Assembly: GCF_037027445.1 (NCBI RefSeq)
Contig: NZ_JBANDL010000002.1
Span: forward strand, 1,860,001 to 1,924,000
Length of the DNA stretch: 64,000 nucleotides
Direction: 5' to 3'
Source of the DNA: Lysobacter firmicutimachus
GTDB taxonomy: Bacteria > Pseudomonadota > Gammaproteobacteria > Xanthomonadales > Xanthomonadaceae
Numbering within the stretch: the stretch's first letter is position 1; each line of letters begins with the position of its first letter. Of the stretch, positions 1-11,846 are shown one piece after another. The translations under genes and the position numbers were made by a program. The notes beneath the pieces are model-generated. The model was given only the letters and a program-made list of their open reading frames with translations, was not told the origin of the DNA and did no database searches.

Positions 1-333
1 TCGCGCGAACTCGGCCACACCCGGCAGGAATTCGACTACCCGATCCCGGTCGCGGACGCGCGCGCGCTGCTGGCGCTGTGCGTCGGCGGGCTGGTCGATA
101 AGCGCCGGCACTACGTCGAGCACGCCGGCCGGCTGTGGGAGGTCGACGAGTTCCTCGGCGACAACGCCGGGCTGGTGGTGGCGGAAATCGAGCTGGAGCG
201 CGCCGACGCGCCGTTCGAGCGTCCCGACTGGGCCGGCGCCGAGGTCACCGACGCGCAGCGCTACTACAACCTGGCCCTGGCGACCCGGCCGTATGCGGCC
301 TGGACCCAGGCCGAACGCGACGGCGCCGGCTGA
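1..333 (+). CDS. CYTH domain protein, 3' fragment
   Basis: The window opens inside this gene; 110 codons and the TGA stop are visible. The reading contains the end of a CYTH (triphosphate tunnel metalloenzyme) domain: a central stretch with LVDKRRHYVEHAG followed by LWEVDEFLGDN and the acidic strand VVAEIELERADAPF. The alternation of charged residues on strands, especially ExExE-like AEIELE, is the hallmark of the tunnel that binds triphosphate and metal. Members of this stand-alone bacterial class are usually about 155-165 residues and hydrolyse inorganic triphosphate or related substrates; the actual substrate cannot be told here. The nagZ gene follows after 90 bp in the same direction. Confidence 0.8.
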   Translation, partial: SRELGHTRQEFDYPIPVADARALLALCVGGLVDKRRHYVEHAGRLWEVDEFLGDNAGLVVAEIELERADAPFERPDWAGAEVTDAQRYYNLALATRPYAAWTQAERDGAG

Positions 334-423
334 ATCCGCCGGCCGGGCAGGGTGCGCCCGCCGCGGCATCTGCGAGACAATGGCGCCAGCGCGTCCGGCG
401 CTGACTTTTCCCAGGAGTTCCGC

Positions 424-1434
424 ATGCTCGTGATCGGCGTCGCCGGTACCGAACTCACCGCGCAGGAGCGCGACTGGCTGCAGCACGACGCCTGCGCCGG
501 CGTGATCCTGTTCAGCCGCAACTTCGCCTCGCGCGCGCAGGTGACCGAGCTCTCGGCGGCGATCCGCGAGGCCGCGCCGCGGCCGCAGCTGATCTGCGTC
601 GACCAGGAAGGCGGGCGGGTGCAGCGTTTCCGCGAGGGCTACAGCGCGCTGCCGCCGCTGGAGGTATTCGGCAAGCTCTACGCCGAGGACCGCGACGCCG
701 CGCTGCGCCTGGCCGAGGAGCACGCCGGGTTGATGGCGGCCGAAGTCCAGGCCAGCGGCGTCGACCTGAGCTTCGCGCCGGTGGTCGACCTGGGCCGCGG
801 CAACCTGGCGATCGGCAACCGCGCCTTCGATGCCGATCCGCAGATCGTGGCCGAGTTCACCCGCGCCTACATCCGCGGCATGCACGGACGCGGCATGGCC
901 GCCACGCTCAAGCATTTTCCCGGCCACGGCTCGGTGCTGGCCGACACCCATTTCGACCAGGCCGCCGATCCGCGCACGCTCGACGAGTTGCGCGCCACCG
1001 ACCTGATTCCCTTCGTCGCCGGCATCGAGGCCCAGGCCGACGCGGTGATGATGGCGCACGTGTCCTATCCGGCGGTCGCGCCGGAACCGGCCGGTTACTC
1101 GCGGCGCTGGATCGAAGAGATCCTGCGCGGCGACCGCGCACAGGGCGGGCTCGGTTTCCGCGGCGTGGTATTCAGCGACGACATCGGCATGGCCGCGGCG
1201 TTCTCGGTCGGTGGTGTCAAGGCGCGGATCGACGCGCACTTGGACGCCGGCTGCGACGTGGTCCTGGTCTGCCACCCGCAACTGGTCGAGGAATCCCTGG
1301 CCGCGGTCGCCGGCCGCCGGCTCAATACCGCCGCGCTGATCGGACTGATCGGCCGCGGCGCGCTGGGCTGGGACGGCCTGATCGCCGACGCCGCTTATGC
1401 ACCCACCCGCCAACGTCTGGAAGGATTGGCCTGA
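424..1434 (+). CDS. nagZ: Beta-N-acetylhexosaminidase NagZ
   Basis: Glycoside hydrolase family 3 enzyme, 336 residues, the usual size for proteobacterial NagZ. It removes N-acetylglucosamine from 1,6-anhydro-muropeptides in the cytoplasm during peptidoglycan recycling. The family motif KHFPGHGSVLADTH starts near residue 163; the loop His and Asp in it make up the catalytic dyad typical of NagZ, and DQEGGRVQRF near residue 60 is also characteristic. The frame is open further upstream, but ATG 424 is preceded by AGGAG at 412-416 and matches the family N-terminus MLVIGVAG. The stop overlaps the next start (TGATG), so it is translationally coupled to the purine salvage genes. Confidence 0.95.
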   Translation: MLVIGVAGTELTAQERDWLQHDACAGVILFSRNFASRAQVTELSAAIREAAPRPQLICVDQEGGRVQRFREGYSALPPLEVFGKLYAEDRDAALRLAEEHAGLMAAEVQASGVDLSFAPVVDLGRGNLAIGNRAFDADPQIVAEFTRAYIRGMHGRGMAATLKHFPGHGSVLADTHFDQAADPRTLDELRATDLIPFVAGIEAQADAVMMAHVSYPAVAPEPAGYSRRWIEEILRGDRAQGGLGFRGVVFSDDIGMAAAFSVGGVKARIDAHLDAGCDVVLVCHPQLVEESLAAVAGRRLNTAALIGLIGRGALGWDGLIADAAYAPTRQRLEGLA

Positions 1435-1988
1435 TGACTTCGCACGACCTGGCCGCGGCGCTCGCCGATGCCGATCTGATCCACGACCGCCGCAGCCTGG
1501 AGCGCGAGATCGCGCGCATGGCGGTAGCGATCCGCAACGATTACGCCGGCGCCCGCCCGGTGTACCTGACCATCATGCACGGCGGTCTGCCGTTCGCCGC
1601 GCAGCTGGCGATGGAGCTGGGCCAGCGCGGCCTGGATCTGGAGTTCGACTACCTGCACGCGACCCGTTACCGCGGCCAGACCACCGGCGCGGACCTGGTC
1701 TGGAAGCATCGACCGGCGACGCCGCTGCGCGGCCGCCGGGTGCTGCTGGTCGACGACATCGTCGACGAGGGCCACACCTTGCTCGGCATCCGCGACTGGT
1801 GCCGCGAACAGGGCGCTGCCGAGGTCCGCATCGCCGCGCTGGCGGTGAAGCGCCACGACCGCTGCGTCGACGGCCTGCGCGCCGACTACGTCGGAGTGGA
1901 AGTGCCGGACCGCTACGTGTTCGGCTACGGCATGGATTTCTACGAGCAGGGCCGCAACCTGCCCGCGATCTACGCATTGAAGGATTGA
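1434..1988 (+). CDS. hpt: Hypoxanthine-guanine phosphoribosyltransferase
   Basis: Type I phosphoribosyltransferase of 184 residues. The PRPP-binding motif VLLVDDIVDEGHT lies at residues 103-115, and the N-terminal IMHGGLPFA stretch is typical of bacterial HGPRT-like proteins. It converts hypoxanthine or guanine plus PRPP into IMP or GMP. It overlaps nagZ and is followed one base later by a methylthioinosine phosphorylase, whose product is hypoxanthine; the pair therefore makes a salvage route from polyamine-derived methylthioadenosine/inosine to IMP. The exact base preference (hypoxanthine versus guanine) is not visible from the sequence. Confidence 0.9.
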   Translation: MTSHDLAAALADADLIHDRRSLEREIARMAVAIRNDYAGARPVYLTIMHGGLPFAAQLAMELGQRGLDLEFDYLHATRYRGQTTGADLVWKHRPATPLRGRRVLLVDDIVDEGHTLLGIRDWCREQGAAEVRIAALAVKRHDRCVDGLRADYVGVEVPDRYVFGYGMDFYEQGRNLPAIYALKD

Positions 1989-1989
1989 G

Positions 1990-2748
1990 ATGAGCGCGCC
2001 CGCAATCGATCTGGCCGTGATCGGCGGCACCGGCCTGTACCGCCTGGCCGAGCTGCAAGATGTGCAGTCGCAGCAGCCCGAGACGCGTTACGGCGCGCCG
2101 TCCGGCCCGATCCGGGTCGGCACGCTCGGCGGTCGCCGGATCGCCTTCCTGGCCCGTCACGGCGAAGGCCATTCGCTGCCGCCGCACCAGATCAACTACC
2201 GCGCCAATCTGGCCGCGCTGCAGGCGATCGGCGCGCGCCGGGTGTTGGCGCTCAATACGGTCGGAGGCATCACCGAACGGTTCGGCCCGCGCGTACTGGC
2301 TTGTCCGGATCAACTGATCGATTACACCTGGGGCCGCATCTCGACGATCTGCGAAGAGCCCGGCAGCGAAGTGCTGCACGTGGACTTCGGCGAGCCGTAC
2401 ACGCGCAGCCTGCGCGCGGCGGTGCTCGCCGCGGCGGCGCAGGCGAGCGTGGCCCTGGTCGACGGCGGCTGCTACGGCGCGACCCAGGGGCCGCGCCTGG
2501 AAACGCGCGCCGAGATCCTGCGCATGCGTCGCGACGGGTGCGATCTGGTCGGCATGACCGGCATGCCCGAGGCCGGGCTGGCGCGCGAACTGGGCCTGGA
2601 CTACGCCTGTCTGGCGATCGTCGCCAACTGGGCGGCCGGCGCCGGTCCGGACCCGGACGAAGTCATCACCCTGCAGGACGTGCTCGACAACGTCGCCGCG
2701 GCCTCGGCCGGGCTGCCGGCCTTGCTGGGCGCCGTGTTGGATCAGTGA
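1990..2748 (+). CDS. S-methyl-5'-thioinosine phosphorylase (MTAP/PNP family)
   Basis: A 252-residue purine nucleoside phosphorylase of the MTAP family. It shows the N-terminal phosphate loop IGGTGLY, the segment FLARHGEGHSLPPHQINYRAN, the GCYGATQGPRLETRAEI motif and the nucleoside-site NMTGMPEA equivalent (VGMTGMPEAGLA). In Pseudomonas the gene next to nagZ encodes a dedicated methylthioinosine phosphorylase, and this gene has the same neighbourhood, so that specificity is favoured over methylthioadenosine; this is inference from context. Product hypoxanthine would feed the preceding hpt gene. It starts one base after the hpt stop and is the last gene of the operon. Confidence 0.88.
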   Translation: MSAPAIDLAVIGGTGLYRLAELQDVQSQQPETRYGAPSGPIRVGTLGGRRIAFLARHGEGHSLPPHQINYRANLAALQAIGARRVLALNTVGGITERFGPRVLACPDQLIDYTWGRISTICEEPGSEVLHVDFGEPYTRSLRAAVLAAAAQASVALVDGGCYGATQGPRLETRAEILRMRRDGCDLVGMTGMPEAGLARELGLDYACLAIVANWAAGAGPDPDEVITLQDVLDNVAAASAGLPALLGAVLDQ

Positions 2749-2845
2749 TCGGTTTCGCATAAACCGCGATGCGCGGATTCGAACCGGCGCCGACCTGGCC
2801 GGTTCGGTTGCGCAAATACGTGGCCGATGCCGTCACGTTGAGCCG

Positions 2846-2874
2846 TTGTCTTCCATGGGCGCAGTTTGCATACT
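2846..2874 (+). promoter_or_regulatory. Candidate sigma-70 promoter of the cold-shock gene
   Basis: TTGTCT (2846-2851) and CATACT (2869-2874) are separated by exactly 17 bases. Four of six bases match in each hexamer. Transcription would start near 2881 and leave a leader of about 60 bases before the cold-shock start codon, as is common for csp genes. Confidence 0.5.
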
Positions 2875-2943
2875 CGCCTTGCGTCTTCAGGCACACTCGC
2901 CGGCGACGCACGTCAACGCATCCAGCATGAGGTCAATAAGGAT

Positions 2944-3150
2944 ATGCAGTACGGCACCGTGAAGTGGTTCAACGACGCCAAGGGCTTCGGTTTCATCTCG
3001 CCCGAAGACGGTAGCGCGGATGTATTCGTGCACTTCTCCGCGATCAACGCCAAGGGCTTTCGCAGCCTGCAGGAAGGCCAGCGCGTCAGCTACCAGCTGA
3101 CCCAGGGCCCGAAGGGCGCCCAAGCTTCCGAGGTTACTCCGGCGGCCTGA
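2944..3150 (+). CDS. Cold-shock protein, CspA family
   Basis: A 68-residue single cold-shock domain. RNP1 (KGFGFIS) and RNP2 (VFVHFS) are intact, and the protein begins [14 protein letters not shown], the classical start. It binds single-stranded RNA/DNA and melts RNA secondary structure. ATG 2944 is chosen over upstream in-frame starts because the domain begins at once and AAGGA stands just before it. It is monocistronic, with a candidate promoter at 2846-2874 and a strong terminator at 3203-3232. Whether it is cold-induced or constitutive cannot be told. Confidence 0.95.
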   Translation: MQYGTVKWFNDAKGFGFISPEDGSADVFVHFSAINAKGFRSLQEGQRVSYQLTQGPKGAQASEVTPAA

Positions 3151-3202
3151 TCGCGTCGCTCGCGGCCAGTCCGCGCCTGACCGATCGCATCGGACAGTTT
3201 CC

Positions 3203-3232
3203 AAGGCCCCGCGTAGCGGGGCCTTTCTTTTT
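3203..3232 (+). terminator. Rho-independent terminator after the cold-shock gene
   Basis: A perfect 10-bp stem (AAGGCCCCGC / GCGGGGCCTT) with a 3-base loop is followed by TCTTTTT. It lies 52 bases after the stop codon. Confidence 0.92.
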
Positions 3233-3396
3233 GCGCGATTCGCGTCCCGGGGGAAAGCGAATCCCTTTTGGCACCCTTGCAACGGGGGAAATCGCAACGG
3301 CGACGGCAAAGACGACGGCGGCCCCAGCCGGCTTCGCGCCGACTTACCGCACCAGCGCGATACTGAGCTTGGGCTCTCCCCCGAGCCTCTAAGCTC

Positions 3397-3452
3397 CGAT
3401 TCCCGATTCCCGATTCCCGATTCCCGATTCCCGATTCCCGAATCCCGAATCC
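3397..3452. repeat. Heptanucleotide tandem array (CGATTCC)8
   Basis: Six perfect CGATTCC units followed by two CGAATCC variants, 56 bases without interruption. The array ends seven bases before the AAAGGAG ribosome-binding site of the acyl-CoA dehydrogenase gene. The reverse reads GGAATCG, a short repeat type seen in intergenic DNA of xanthomonads. Unit number could vary by slippage. Confidence 0.95.
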
Positions 3453-3472
3453 CCGCCCAAAGGAGTAGCGCA

Positions 3473-5113
3473 GTGAAGGAAGCATTGCCGCCGTTCGCCA
3501 CCCATCGGGTCGAGAACCAGCCGCCGGCGTTCGCGCCGCGCGATCTGTGGCGCGAGGACGCGGCCTTGCGCGAAGCGGTCGCGGCCGAGGGCGGCGACGC
3601 GCATGCGCAGGCCCTGGCGCGCTACGGCGCGCTGGCCGGCGACGAGTTGTACCGGCTCAGCTTCGACGCGCACCGCGACAAGCCGCGCCTGCGCCAGTAC
3701 GACGCCGGCGGCCAGCGCATCGACCTGGTCGAGTTCCACCCCAGTTATCACGCCATCATCGGCGCGGCGATCGAGCACGGCGTGGCCGGGCTGTCCTGGC
3801 ATCGGCCCGGGCCCGGCGCGCACGTGGCGCGCGCGGCGCTGAGCTATCTGCATCACCAGGTCGAGCCGGGCACCAGTTGTCCGCTGACCATGACCCATGC
3901 CGCGGTGCCGGTGCTGCGGCACGCGCCGGCCTTGGCCGAATGGGCGCGCAAGGCGGCGACGCCGGCCTACGACGGTCGCGACGTCGCCGCCGCCGACAAG
4001 CCGGGCCTGACCCTGGGCATGGGCATGACCGAGAAGCAGGGCGGCTCGGACGTGCGCGCCAACCAGACCGTGGCGCGGCCGCTGGCGGGCGACGAGTACG
4101 AGTTGGTCGGGCACAAGTGGTTCTTCTCAGCGCCGATGTCGGACGCGTTCCTGGTCCTGGCGCATGCGCCGGCCGGCCTGAGCTGTTTCCTGATGCCGCG
4201 TTGGCATCCGCACGGAGGCAAGAACGCGTTGCGGTTGATGCGGCTCAAGGACAAGCTCGGCGACTGGTCCAATGCGTCGTCGGAAGTCGAGTTCCAGGGC
4301 GCCTGGGCGCAGCGCATCGGCGAAGAAGGGCGCGGCGTGGCGACCATCATCGAGATGGTGATGCTGACCCGGCTGGACTGCATGCTCGGCTCGGCCGCGC
4401 AGATGCGCATGGCGCTGGCGCAGGCGCTGCACCACGCGCGGCATCGGCGCAGCTTCGGCAAGCGTTTGATCGAGCACGCGCTGATGCGCAACGTGCTCGC
4501 CGACCTGACGATCGAATCGGAGGCGGCGACCCGCTTCGCGATCCGCGTCGCCGGCGCGGTCGACCGCGCCGGCGACGACCCGGTCCAGGCCGCATTCGCG
4601 CGCATCGCCACCGCCATCGGCAAGTACTGGATCTGCAAGCGTGCGCCGGCCTTCGTCAACGAAGCCCAGGAATGCCTCGGCGGCGCCGGCTATGTTGAAG
4701 AATCGCTGCTGCCGCGCCTGTATCGGCAGGCGCCGTTGAACTCGATCTGGGAGGGCAGCGGCAACATCCAATGCCTGGATGTGCTGCGCGCGCTGGGCCG
4801 CGAGCCGCAGGCCGCACAGGCGCTGCTGGCCGAGCTGGACGCCGCGGCCGGACGCGATGCGGATTTCGATGCGTATTCGACGCCGCTGCGCGAGGCCTTG
4901 AGCGGGCGCACGGCGATCTGCGAAGCGCAGGCGCGATTGTGGACCGAACGCCTGGCGCTGAGCCTGCAGGCGGCCTATCTATTGCGCAGCGGCAGCCCCT
5001 TGGCCGGCGCGTTCTGCGCCAGCCGGCTCGGCGGCGGCCGCGGCCAGATCTACGGCAGCCTGCACAGCGACGAGAGTTTCGAACGGGCTTTGCTGCGCGC
5101 GGGCGGCGAATGA
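3473..5113 (+). CDS. AidB-like acyl-CoA dehydrogenase
   Basis: A 546-residue flavoprotein, close to the length of E. coli AidB (about 540) and much longer than ordinary acyl-CoA dehydrogenases (about 380-400). The FAD/substrate signature MGMTEKQGGSDVRANQT lies at about residues 182-198, the helical FAD-binding part around RSFGKRLIEHALMRN near 325, and the AidB-type NSIWEGSGNIQCLD near 422. AidB belongs to the adaptive response to alkylating agents, binds DNA and has weak isovaleryl-CoA dehydrogenase activity. The start is GTG with AGGAG seven bases upstream, directly behind the heptamer array. No ada or alkB gene is nearby, so a role in alkylation defence is by family only. Confidence 0.88.
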   Translation: MKEALPPFATHRVENQPPAFAPRDLWREDAALREAVAAEGGDAHAQALARYGALAGDELYRLSFDAHRDKPRLRQYDAGGQRIDLVEFHPSYHAIIGAAIEHGVAGLSWHRPGPGAHVARAALSYLHHQVEPGTSCPLTMTHAAVPVLRHAPALAEWARKAATPAYDGRDVAAADKPGLTLGMGMTEKQGGSDVRANQTVARPLAGDEYELVGHKWFFSAPMSDAFLVLAHAPAGLSCFLMPRWHPHGGKNALRLMRLKDKLGDWSNASSEVEFQGAWAQRIGEEGRGVATIIEMVMLTRLDCMLGSAAQMRMALAQALHHARHRRSFGKRLIEHALMRNVLADLTIESEAATRFAIRVAGAVDRAGDDPVQAAFARIATAIGKYWICKRAPAFVNEAQECLGGAGYVEESLLPRLYRQAPLNSIWEGSGNIQCLDVLRALGREPQAAQALLAELDAAAGRDADFDAYSTPLREALSGRTAICEAQARLWTERLALSLQAAYLLRSGSPLAGAFCASRLGGGRGQIYGSLHSDESFERALLRAGGE

Positions 5114-5580
5114 GCGCGACGCCGGAACGGGCGCGACGCAGCGGCTTGCGCACCGCCTCGTGGGGGCTCGGCGCCGCGTCGGTGGCGCTGCCGGCGGCGC
5201 TGTTCGCCTATCAGAGCCATCAGCTCCGGGTCTGGGCGGAACAACATCCCGGCGGCGTCTGCGGCATGGGCATGTTCGCCGCGATCGCGCTGTCGGCGCT
5301 GCTCAGCATCGGCCTGTCGGCGCTGGCCTTGCTGCTGGGGTGGTTGGATCATCGCGCATGGCGTCGCCCGCTGTCGCTGCGCCGCGCCATCGAGCTGTTG
5401 CTGGTCGGTCTGCGAGGCGGCCTTGATCGCTTGCGCGGCGGCGCTCGTCGCCAACGCCTGGGATTGAGCTTCACCTCAAATGCCGCACACCGGTTCGCCG
5501 CGAGGCGCTCGATTCGGCGCGCTCGATCCGGTTCGTTCACGTGCATTTTTGCGCATACGCATCGTGCGCATGTCGGTTGA
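5110..5580 (+). CDS. Small membrane protein, unknown function
   Basis: Starts by ATGA overlap with the preceding acyl-CoA dehydrogenase, so translation is probably coupled. Of 156 codons the first 85 or so look real: two hydrophobic segments (about residues 21-35 and 53-78) separated by a short loop. After residue about 110 the reading becomes Arg/His/Ala-rich and low in predicted structure, and its last 44 bases overlap the end of the opposite-strand KTSC gene. The family is not recognised. The C-terminal extension may be an accident of a lost stop codon in high-GC DNA. Confidence 0.55.
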   Translation: MSATPERARRSGLRTASWGLGAASVALPAALFAYQSHQLRVWAEQHPGGVCGMGMFAAIALSALLSIGLSALALLLGWLDHRAWRRPLSLRRAIELLLVGLRGGLDRLRGGARRQRLGLSFTSNAAHRFAARRSIRRARSGSFTCIFAHTHRAHVG

Positions 5581-5776
5581 TGTAGGTGGCCAGGCCGCGT
5601 CCGGCCGATGCCAGCGCCTGCATCCGTTCGATGACCTCGGCGCCGGCGCTGGCCGCCGTGTACAGGTACTGCGAGCCGTCGGCGAACTCGACCGCGATCG
5701 CCTGCGGCTCGATCCGGTAGCCGCGTACGCCGGAGTCGCCGGAAAGATTGCGGTAGCGGGTCATCGCGGACGGCAT
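5537..5776 (-). CDS. KTSC domain protein
   Basis: A 79-residue protein made almost entirely of one KTSC domain. Visible features are the N-terminal GYRIEPQAIAVEFADGSQYLY strand pair, the helix EVIERMQALASAGRGLATYI and the C-terminal HAHDAY. KTSC domains occur alone or fused to lysyl-tRNA synthetase-like and phage proteins; they are thought to bind nucleic acid, but no activity is established. A second possible start, MTRYRN, lies four codons inside. The 3' end converges with and overlaps the previous gene by 44 bases. Confidence 0.75.
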   Translation of the reverse strand: MPSAMTRYRNLSGDSGVRGYRIEPQAIAVEFADGSQYLYTAASAGAEVIERMQALASAGRGLATYINRHAHDAYAQKCT

Positions 5777-5890
5777 CTGAATGGCGCGGACGACCGGTCG
5801 TCGCCCCGAGCGCGGAGATTGGCCGTATCGTGCGCCGGATGGGTGTAAGTTTGGGTGAGGCGGCCGTGGACGCCGCCGCAGGAGGTCGCC

Positions 5891-6067
5891 ATGCGTGGTC
5901 CTCGTAAAACCCAGGCCCTGGCCTTGATCGCTCTGGCCGCGGTGCCGCCGCCGGCGCACGGTTCGGATTTTTCTCTGGCCTTCATGTTGCTGAGCCGCGG
6001 CGCGGGTCTGCTTGCGCTGTGCGCGTTCGTGGCCTGGTGGATCGGCGAGCGCTATCGCACGCAGTGA
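5891..6067 (+). CDS. 58-residue secreted or membrane mini-protein
   Basis: ATG 5891 is preceded by a strong AGGAGGT at 5880-5886 (spacing 4-5). The peptide has a signal-like N-terminus (RK then LALIALAAVPPPAHG with a likely cut after AHG) followed by a transmembrane helix (about residues 28-49) and the charged tail GERYRTQ. No family is recognised. The good ribosome-binding site and sensible topology support it as real. Confidence 0.5.
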   Translation: MRGPRKTQALALIALAAVPPPAHGSDFSLAFMLLSRGAGLLALCAFVAWWIGERYRTQ

Positions 6068-7821
<1,754 letters not shown>

Positions 7822-7836
7822 CGGCGTCGCGGCAGG

Positions 7837-7860
7837 AGCGCCCCGCCGCGGTGGGGCGCT
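7837..7860. terminator. Bidirectional hairpin between protease and membrane gene
   Basis: AGCGCCCCGC pairs with the facing GTGGGGCGCT (one G-T wobble) around a 4-base loop. It lies between two converging genes, 15 bases after the protease stop. No long T run follows, so efficiency is uncertain. Confidence 0.65.
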
Positions 7861-7870
7861 CTCGCTTCGG

Positions 7871-8200
7871 TCAGCCGAGGCCGGCGGTGATCGCAAACAG
7901 CAGTATGACGACCCAGAGAATCGCGCTGCCGAGCATGCCAACGATCAGGCTTTTGCCGAAGGTGATGCCGAACAGCCACCGGTAGAGCAGGCACGTGCCG
8001 ACAAAGCCGATGGCCAGCCCCAGCCAATCGGGGGCGATGCAGGCGCCGGCTGCCTCGACCAGGGCCTGCTGCAAGGCCAACGCCAGCGCAGCGATCCATA
8101 CACTGCCGCGCTGCGCACCGGCCGCGCGCGCGCTGTACACGACCGGCACGATGGCCACGCACAGGAACACCCCGGCCGAGATCCAAAAAAGCTCCGCCAT
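7871..8200 (-). CDS. Four-helix membrane protein, unknown
   Basis: 109 residues, mostly hydrophobic, with about three to four predicted transmembrane helices (residues 4-22, 34-50, 55-72 and 84-107). There are few charged residues apart from the loop YSARAAGAQR and the segment RWLFGITFGK. It converges on the alpha-lytic protease gene and is separated from the upstream ABC exporter by 136 bases, so it may be its own unit. No family was recognised. Confidence 0.65.
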   Translation of the reverse strand: MAELFWISAGVFLCVAIVPVVYSARAAGAQRGSVWIAALALALQQALVEAAGACIAPDWLGLAIGFVGTCLLYRWLFGITFGKSLIVGMLGSAILWVVILLFAITAGLG

Positions 8201-8336
8201 CGGCTACAGGCCTCTGCGTCGTGCGCGGCGACGGCGAAGCCTCGTGCGGTCCTGGGCCGGATGGCGTCGCGGACAGGCCGCGGGTTCGGCGTCGGCAGGG
8301 ACGGCGACGCTGGTGCCTTGCACAAGGCTCCGCATT

Positions 8337-10139
<1,803 letters not shown>

Positions 10140-10149
10140 CGGGTGAAGG

Positions 10150-10767
10150 TCATCCAAGGGGGCTCGCGCCGGGCTCGTCGAGGCGTACCCGATTACGTGT
10201 GGCGTCGCGCAGCTGCGCTTTCAAGGCGGGCAATTGCGACGCCGGCAGGCGGATCCGCACCCGCACGCCATCGGCGCTGTAGCGTTCTTCGGTCTTTTCC
10301 GCGCCGTGGGCGGCGAACGCGGCATGGACCGCGCCGGTGTCCTCGAAGCCGAAGCTGAGCTCGAGTTCGTCGTAGCGGACCAGTTCGCGGCGCGGCGCGC
10401 GGCGCAGGCATTCGGCGGCGCAGCCGCCGTAGGCGCGGACCAGGCCGCCGGCGCCGAGCTTGATGCCGCCGTACCAGCGGGTCACCACCACCGCGATCCG
10501 GTCGTAGCCCTGGCCGTCGATCGCGGCCAGGATCGGCCGCCCGGCGGTGCCGGCCGGCTCGCCGTCGTCGTTGAAGCGGTATTGGGCGCCGATGCGGTAG
10601 GCCCAGCAGTTGTGGGTCGCGGCCGGGTCGCCGACCTCGGCGAAGAAGGCCAGCGCCGCTTCCGGGGTCTCGACCGGGGCGGCCAAGGCCAGGAAACGGC
10701 TGTGCTTGACCTCCTGGGCCAGGCTGGCGCGCTCGGCCAGGGTCGAGGCGCCGGCGGGCGCGTTCAT
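10150..10767 (-). CDS. yigZ: YigZ/IMPACT family protein
   Basis: 205 residues. The N-terminal Impact domain carries THNCWAYRIG, the nearly invariant FNDDGEPAGTAGRPIL (about residues 65-80) and VTRWYGGIKLGAGGLVRAY (about 96-113). The C-terminal half fits the ferredoxin-like DUF1949 domain. Family members bind nucleic acids and resemble the eukaryotic IMPACT translation regulator; the role in bacteria is unsettled. The start overlaps the preceding gene's stop (ATGA), so it is translationally coupled to the anti-sigma-like gene. Confidence 0.92.
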   Translation of the reverse strand: MNAPAGASTLAERASLAQEVKHSRFLALAAPVETPEAALAFFAEVGDPAATHNCWAYRIGAQYRFNDDGEPAGTAGRPILAAIDGQGYDRIAVVVTRWYGGIKLGAGGLVRAYGGCAAECLRRAPRRELVRYDELELSFGFEDTGAVHAAFAAHGAEKTEERYSADGVRVRIRLPASQLPALKAQLRDATRNRVRLDEPGASPLG

Positions 10768-11846
10768 TTCAGCAGCGGCCGCAGGTCGTCCGGAATCCGC
10801 GTCCGCGGGTGGGCGCTGCGGAAACGGCGCAGGCCGTCGCGGGCGCGCTCGATCTGGCCGGCGTCGCGGTACTCGCGGATGCGTTGCAGCCACTGTGCCG
10901 GCGCCAGGCGCGCATCGTCGGCGTCGGCGGCCGCGCCGATCCGGCTTCCGGTCACTTCGATCCGGTCCAGGGCGACCGAGTCGGCAGCGGCCTCGGCGGC
11001 CGGAGCGGCTGCGGGAGCGGCCTTGGCTTCCACGGCGCCGGCCGCGGTGGCCTTGCGGGCCGCGGTTTCGGAGGCGAGCGGGGCCGGCCGGGCCTCGGCG
11101 GCCCGGTAGTCCTGGCTCTGATCGCGACCGGCGGCCGCGTTCTGCGCCGCCGGAGCCGACGAACGCGAACTTACTGCGCTGGACGGCGCGGCTGGCGCGG
11201 CCGAAGCAGGGGCGGGCGGGGCCGGTGGCGCCGGCGGCGGGGCCGGCATGTCGATCGGCGCGGGCTCTTCGGGCAGCGAGAACGCTTGCGGCGGGGCGCG
11301 CCTGGCCTGGTGCGGTTCGGCCTGGGGCGCTTCGGCGCTGCGTTCGCGCCGGGCGTCGCCGGCCGGTACGGGCGCGGCGGCTTGGGTGCGCGCCGGGAGC
11401 GCCGGCGCGGCAGCGGCGCCCGCTGCGTCGGCGACTTCGAGCGGGGGAGGAACCGCTGCCGGGGCGACCGCGGCGGCGTCCGCCGCTGCTGCCGAATCCT
11501 GGCCCGGCGTTGCGGCGGTGATCGCTTCGGTCTCGGCGGCCGTCGCGGCCGGTGCCGAAACCGTGGCCGGGTCCTCGCCCACGGCTTCGAAGCTCTTGCC
11601 GGTGGGGCGCAACTGCCAGGCGATGCCGACCGCCAGGCTCAGCGAGGCGGCGACGCCTATCCACGCCGGCCAGCGCGAACGCGGCCGCGCGCGCGGCGCC
11701 TGCGCCACCGCGGCATGGGCGGCGGCCAGGATCCTGGCGTCGAGCGCCGGCGAGGGGCCGTCGTGCGGGCCCACCCGCAGCAGGCGGTCGGCCAGCTCGC
11801 GTTCTTCGGCCGTCAACGGATCGGGGGCGTCGGGACGGCGGTTCAT
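10764..11846 (-). CDS. Anti-sigma-like one-TM protein, Ala/Pro-rich
   Basis: 360 residues. An N-terminal cytoplasmic part of about 60 residues (LTAEERELADRLLRVGP) precedes one transmembrane helix (PAWIGVAASLSLAVGIAW, about 60-77). A long Ala/Pro-rich periplasmic stretch (about 80-290) follows, then the motif DRIEVTGSRIG (bases 10938-10955) and a short folded C-terminus (QWLQRIREYRDAGQIERARDGL). Overlap with the sigma gene stop (ATGA), size and topology suggest the anti-sigma factor of the ECF sigma gene, though no zinc-binding HxxxCxxC motif is present. The VTGSRI motif is normally seen at the plug start of TonB-dependent receptors. Confidence 0.75.
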   Translation of the reverse strand: MNRRPDAPDPLTAEERELADRLLRVGPHDGPSPALDARILAAAHAAVAQAPRARPRSRWPAWIGVAASLSLAVGIAWQLRPTGKSFEAVGEDPATVSAPAATAAETEAITAATPGQDSAAAADAAAVAPAAVPPPLEVADAAGAAAAPALPARTQAAAPVPAGDARRERSAEAPQAEPHQARRAPPQAFSLPEEPAPIDMPAPPPAPPAPPAPASAAPAAPSSAVSSRSSAPAAQNAAAGRDQSQDYRAAEARPAPLASETAARKATAAGAVEAKAAPAAAPAAEAAADSVALDRIEVTGSRIGAAADADDARLAPAQWLQRIREYRDAGQIERARDGLRRFRSAHPRTRIPDDLRPLLK

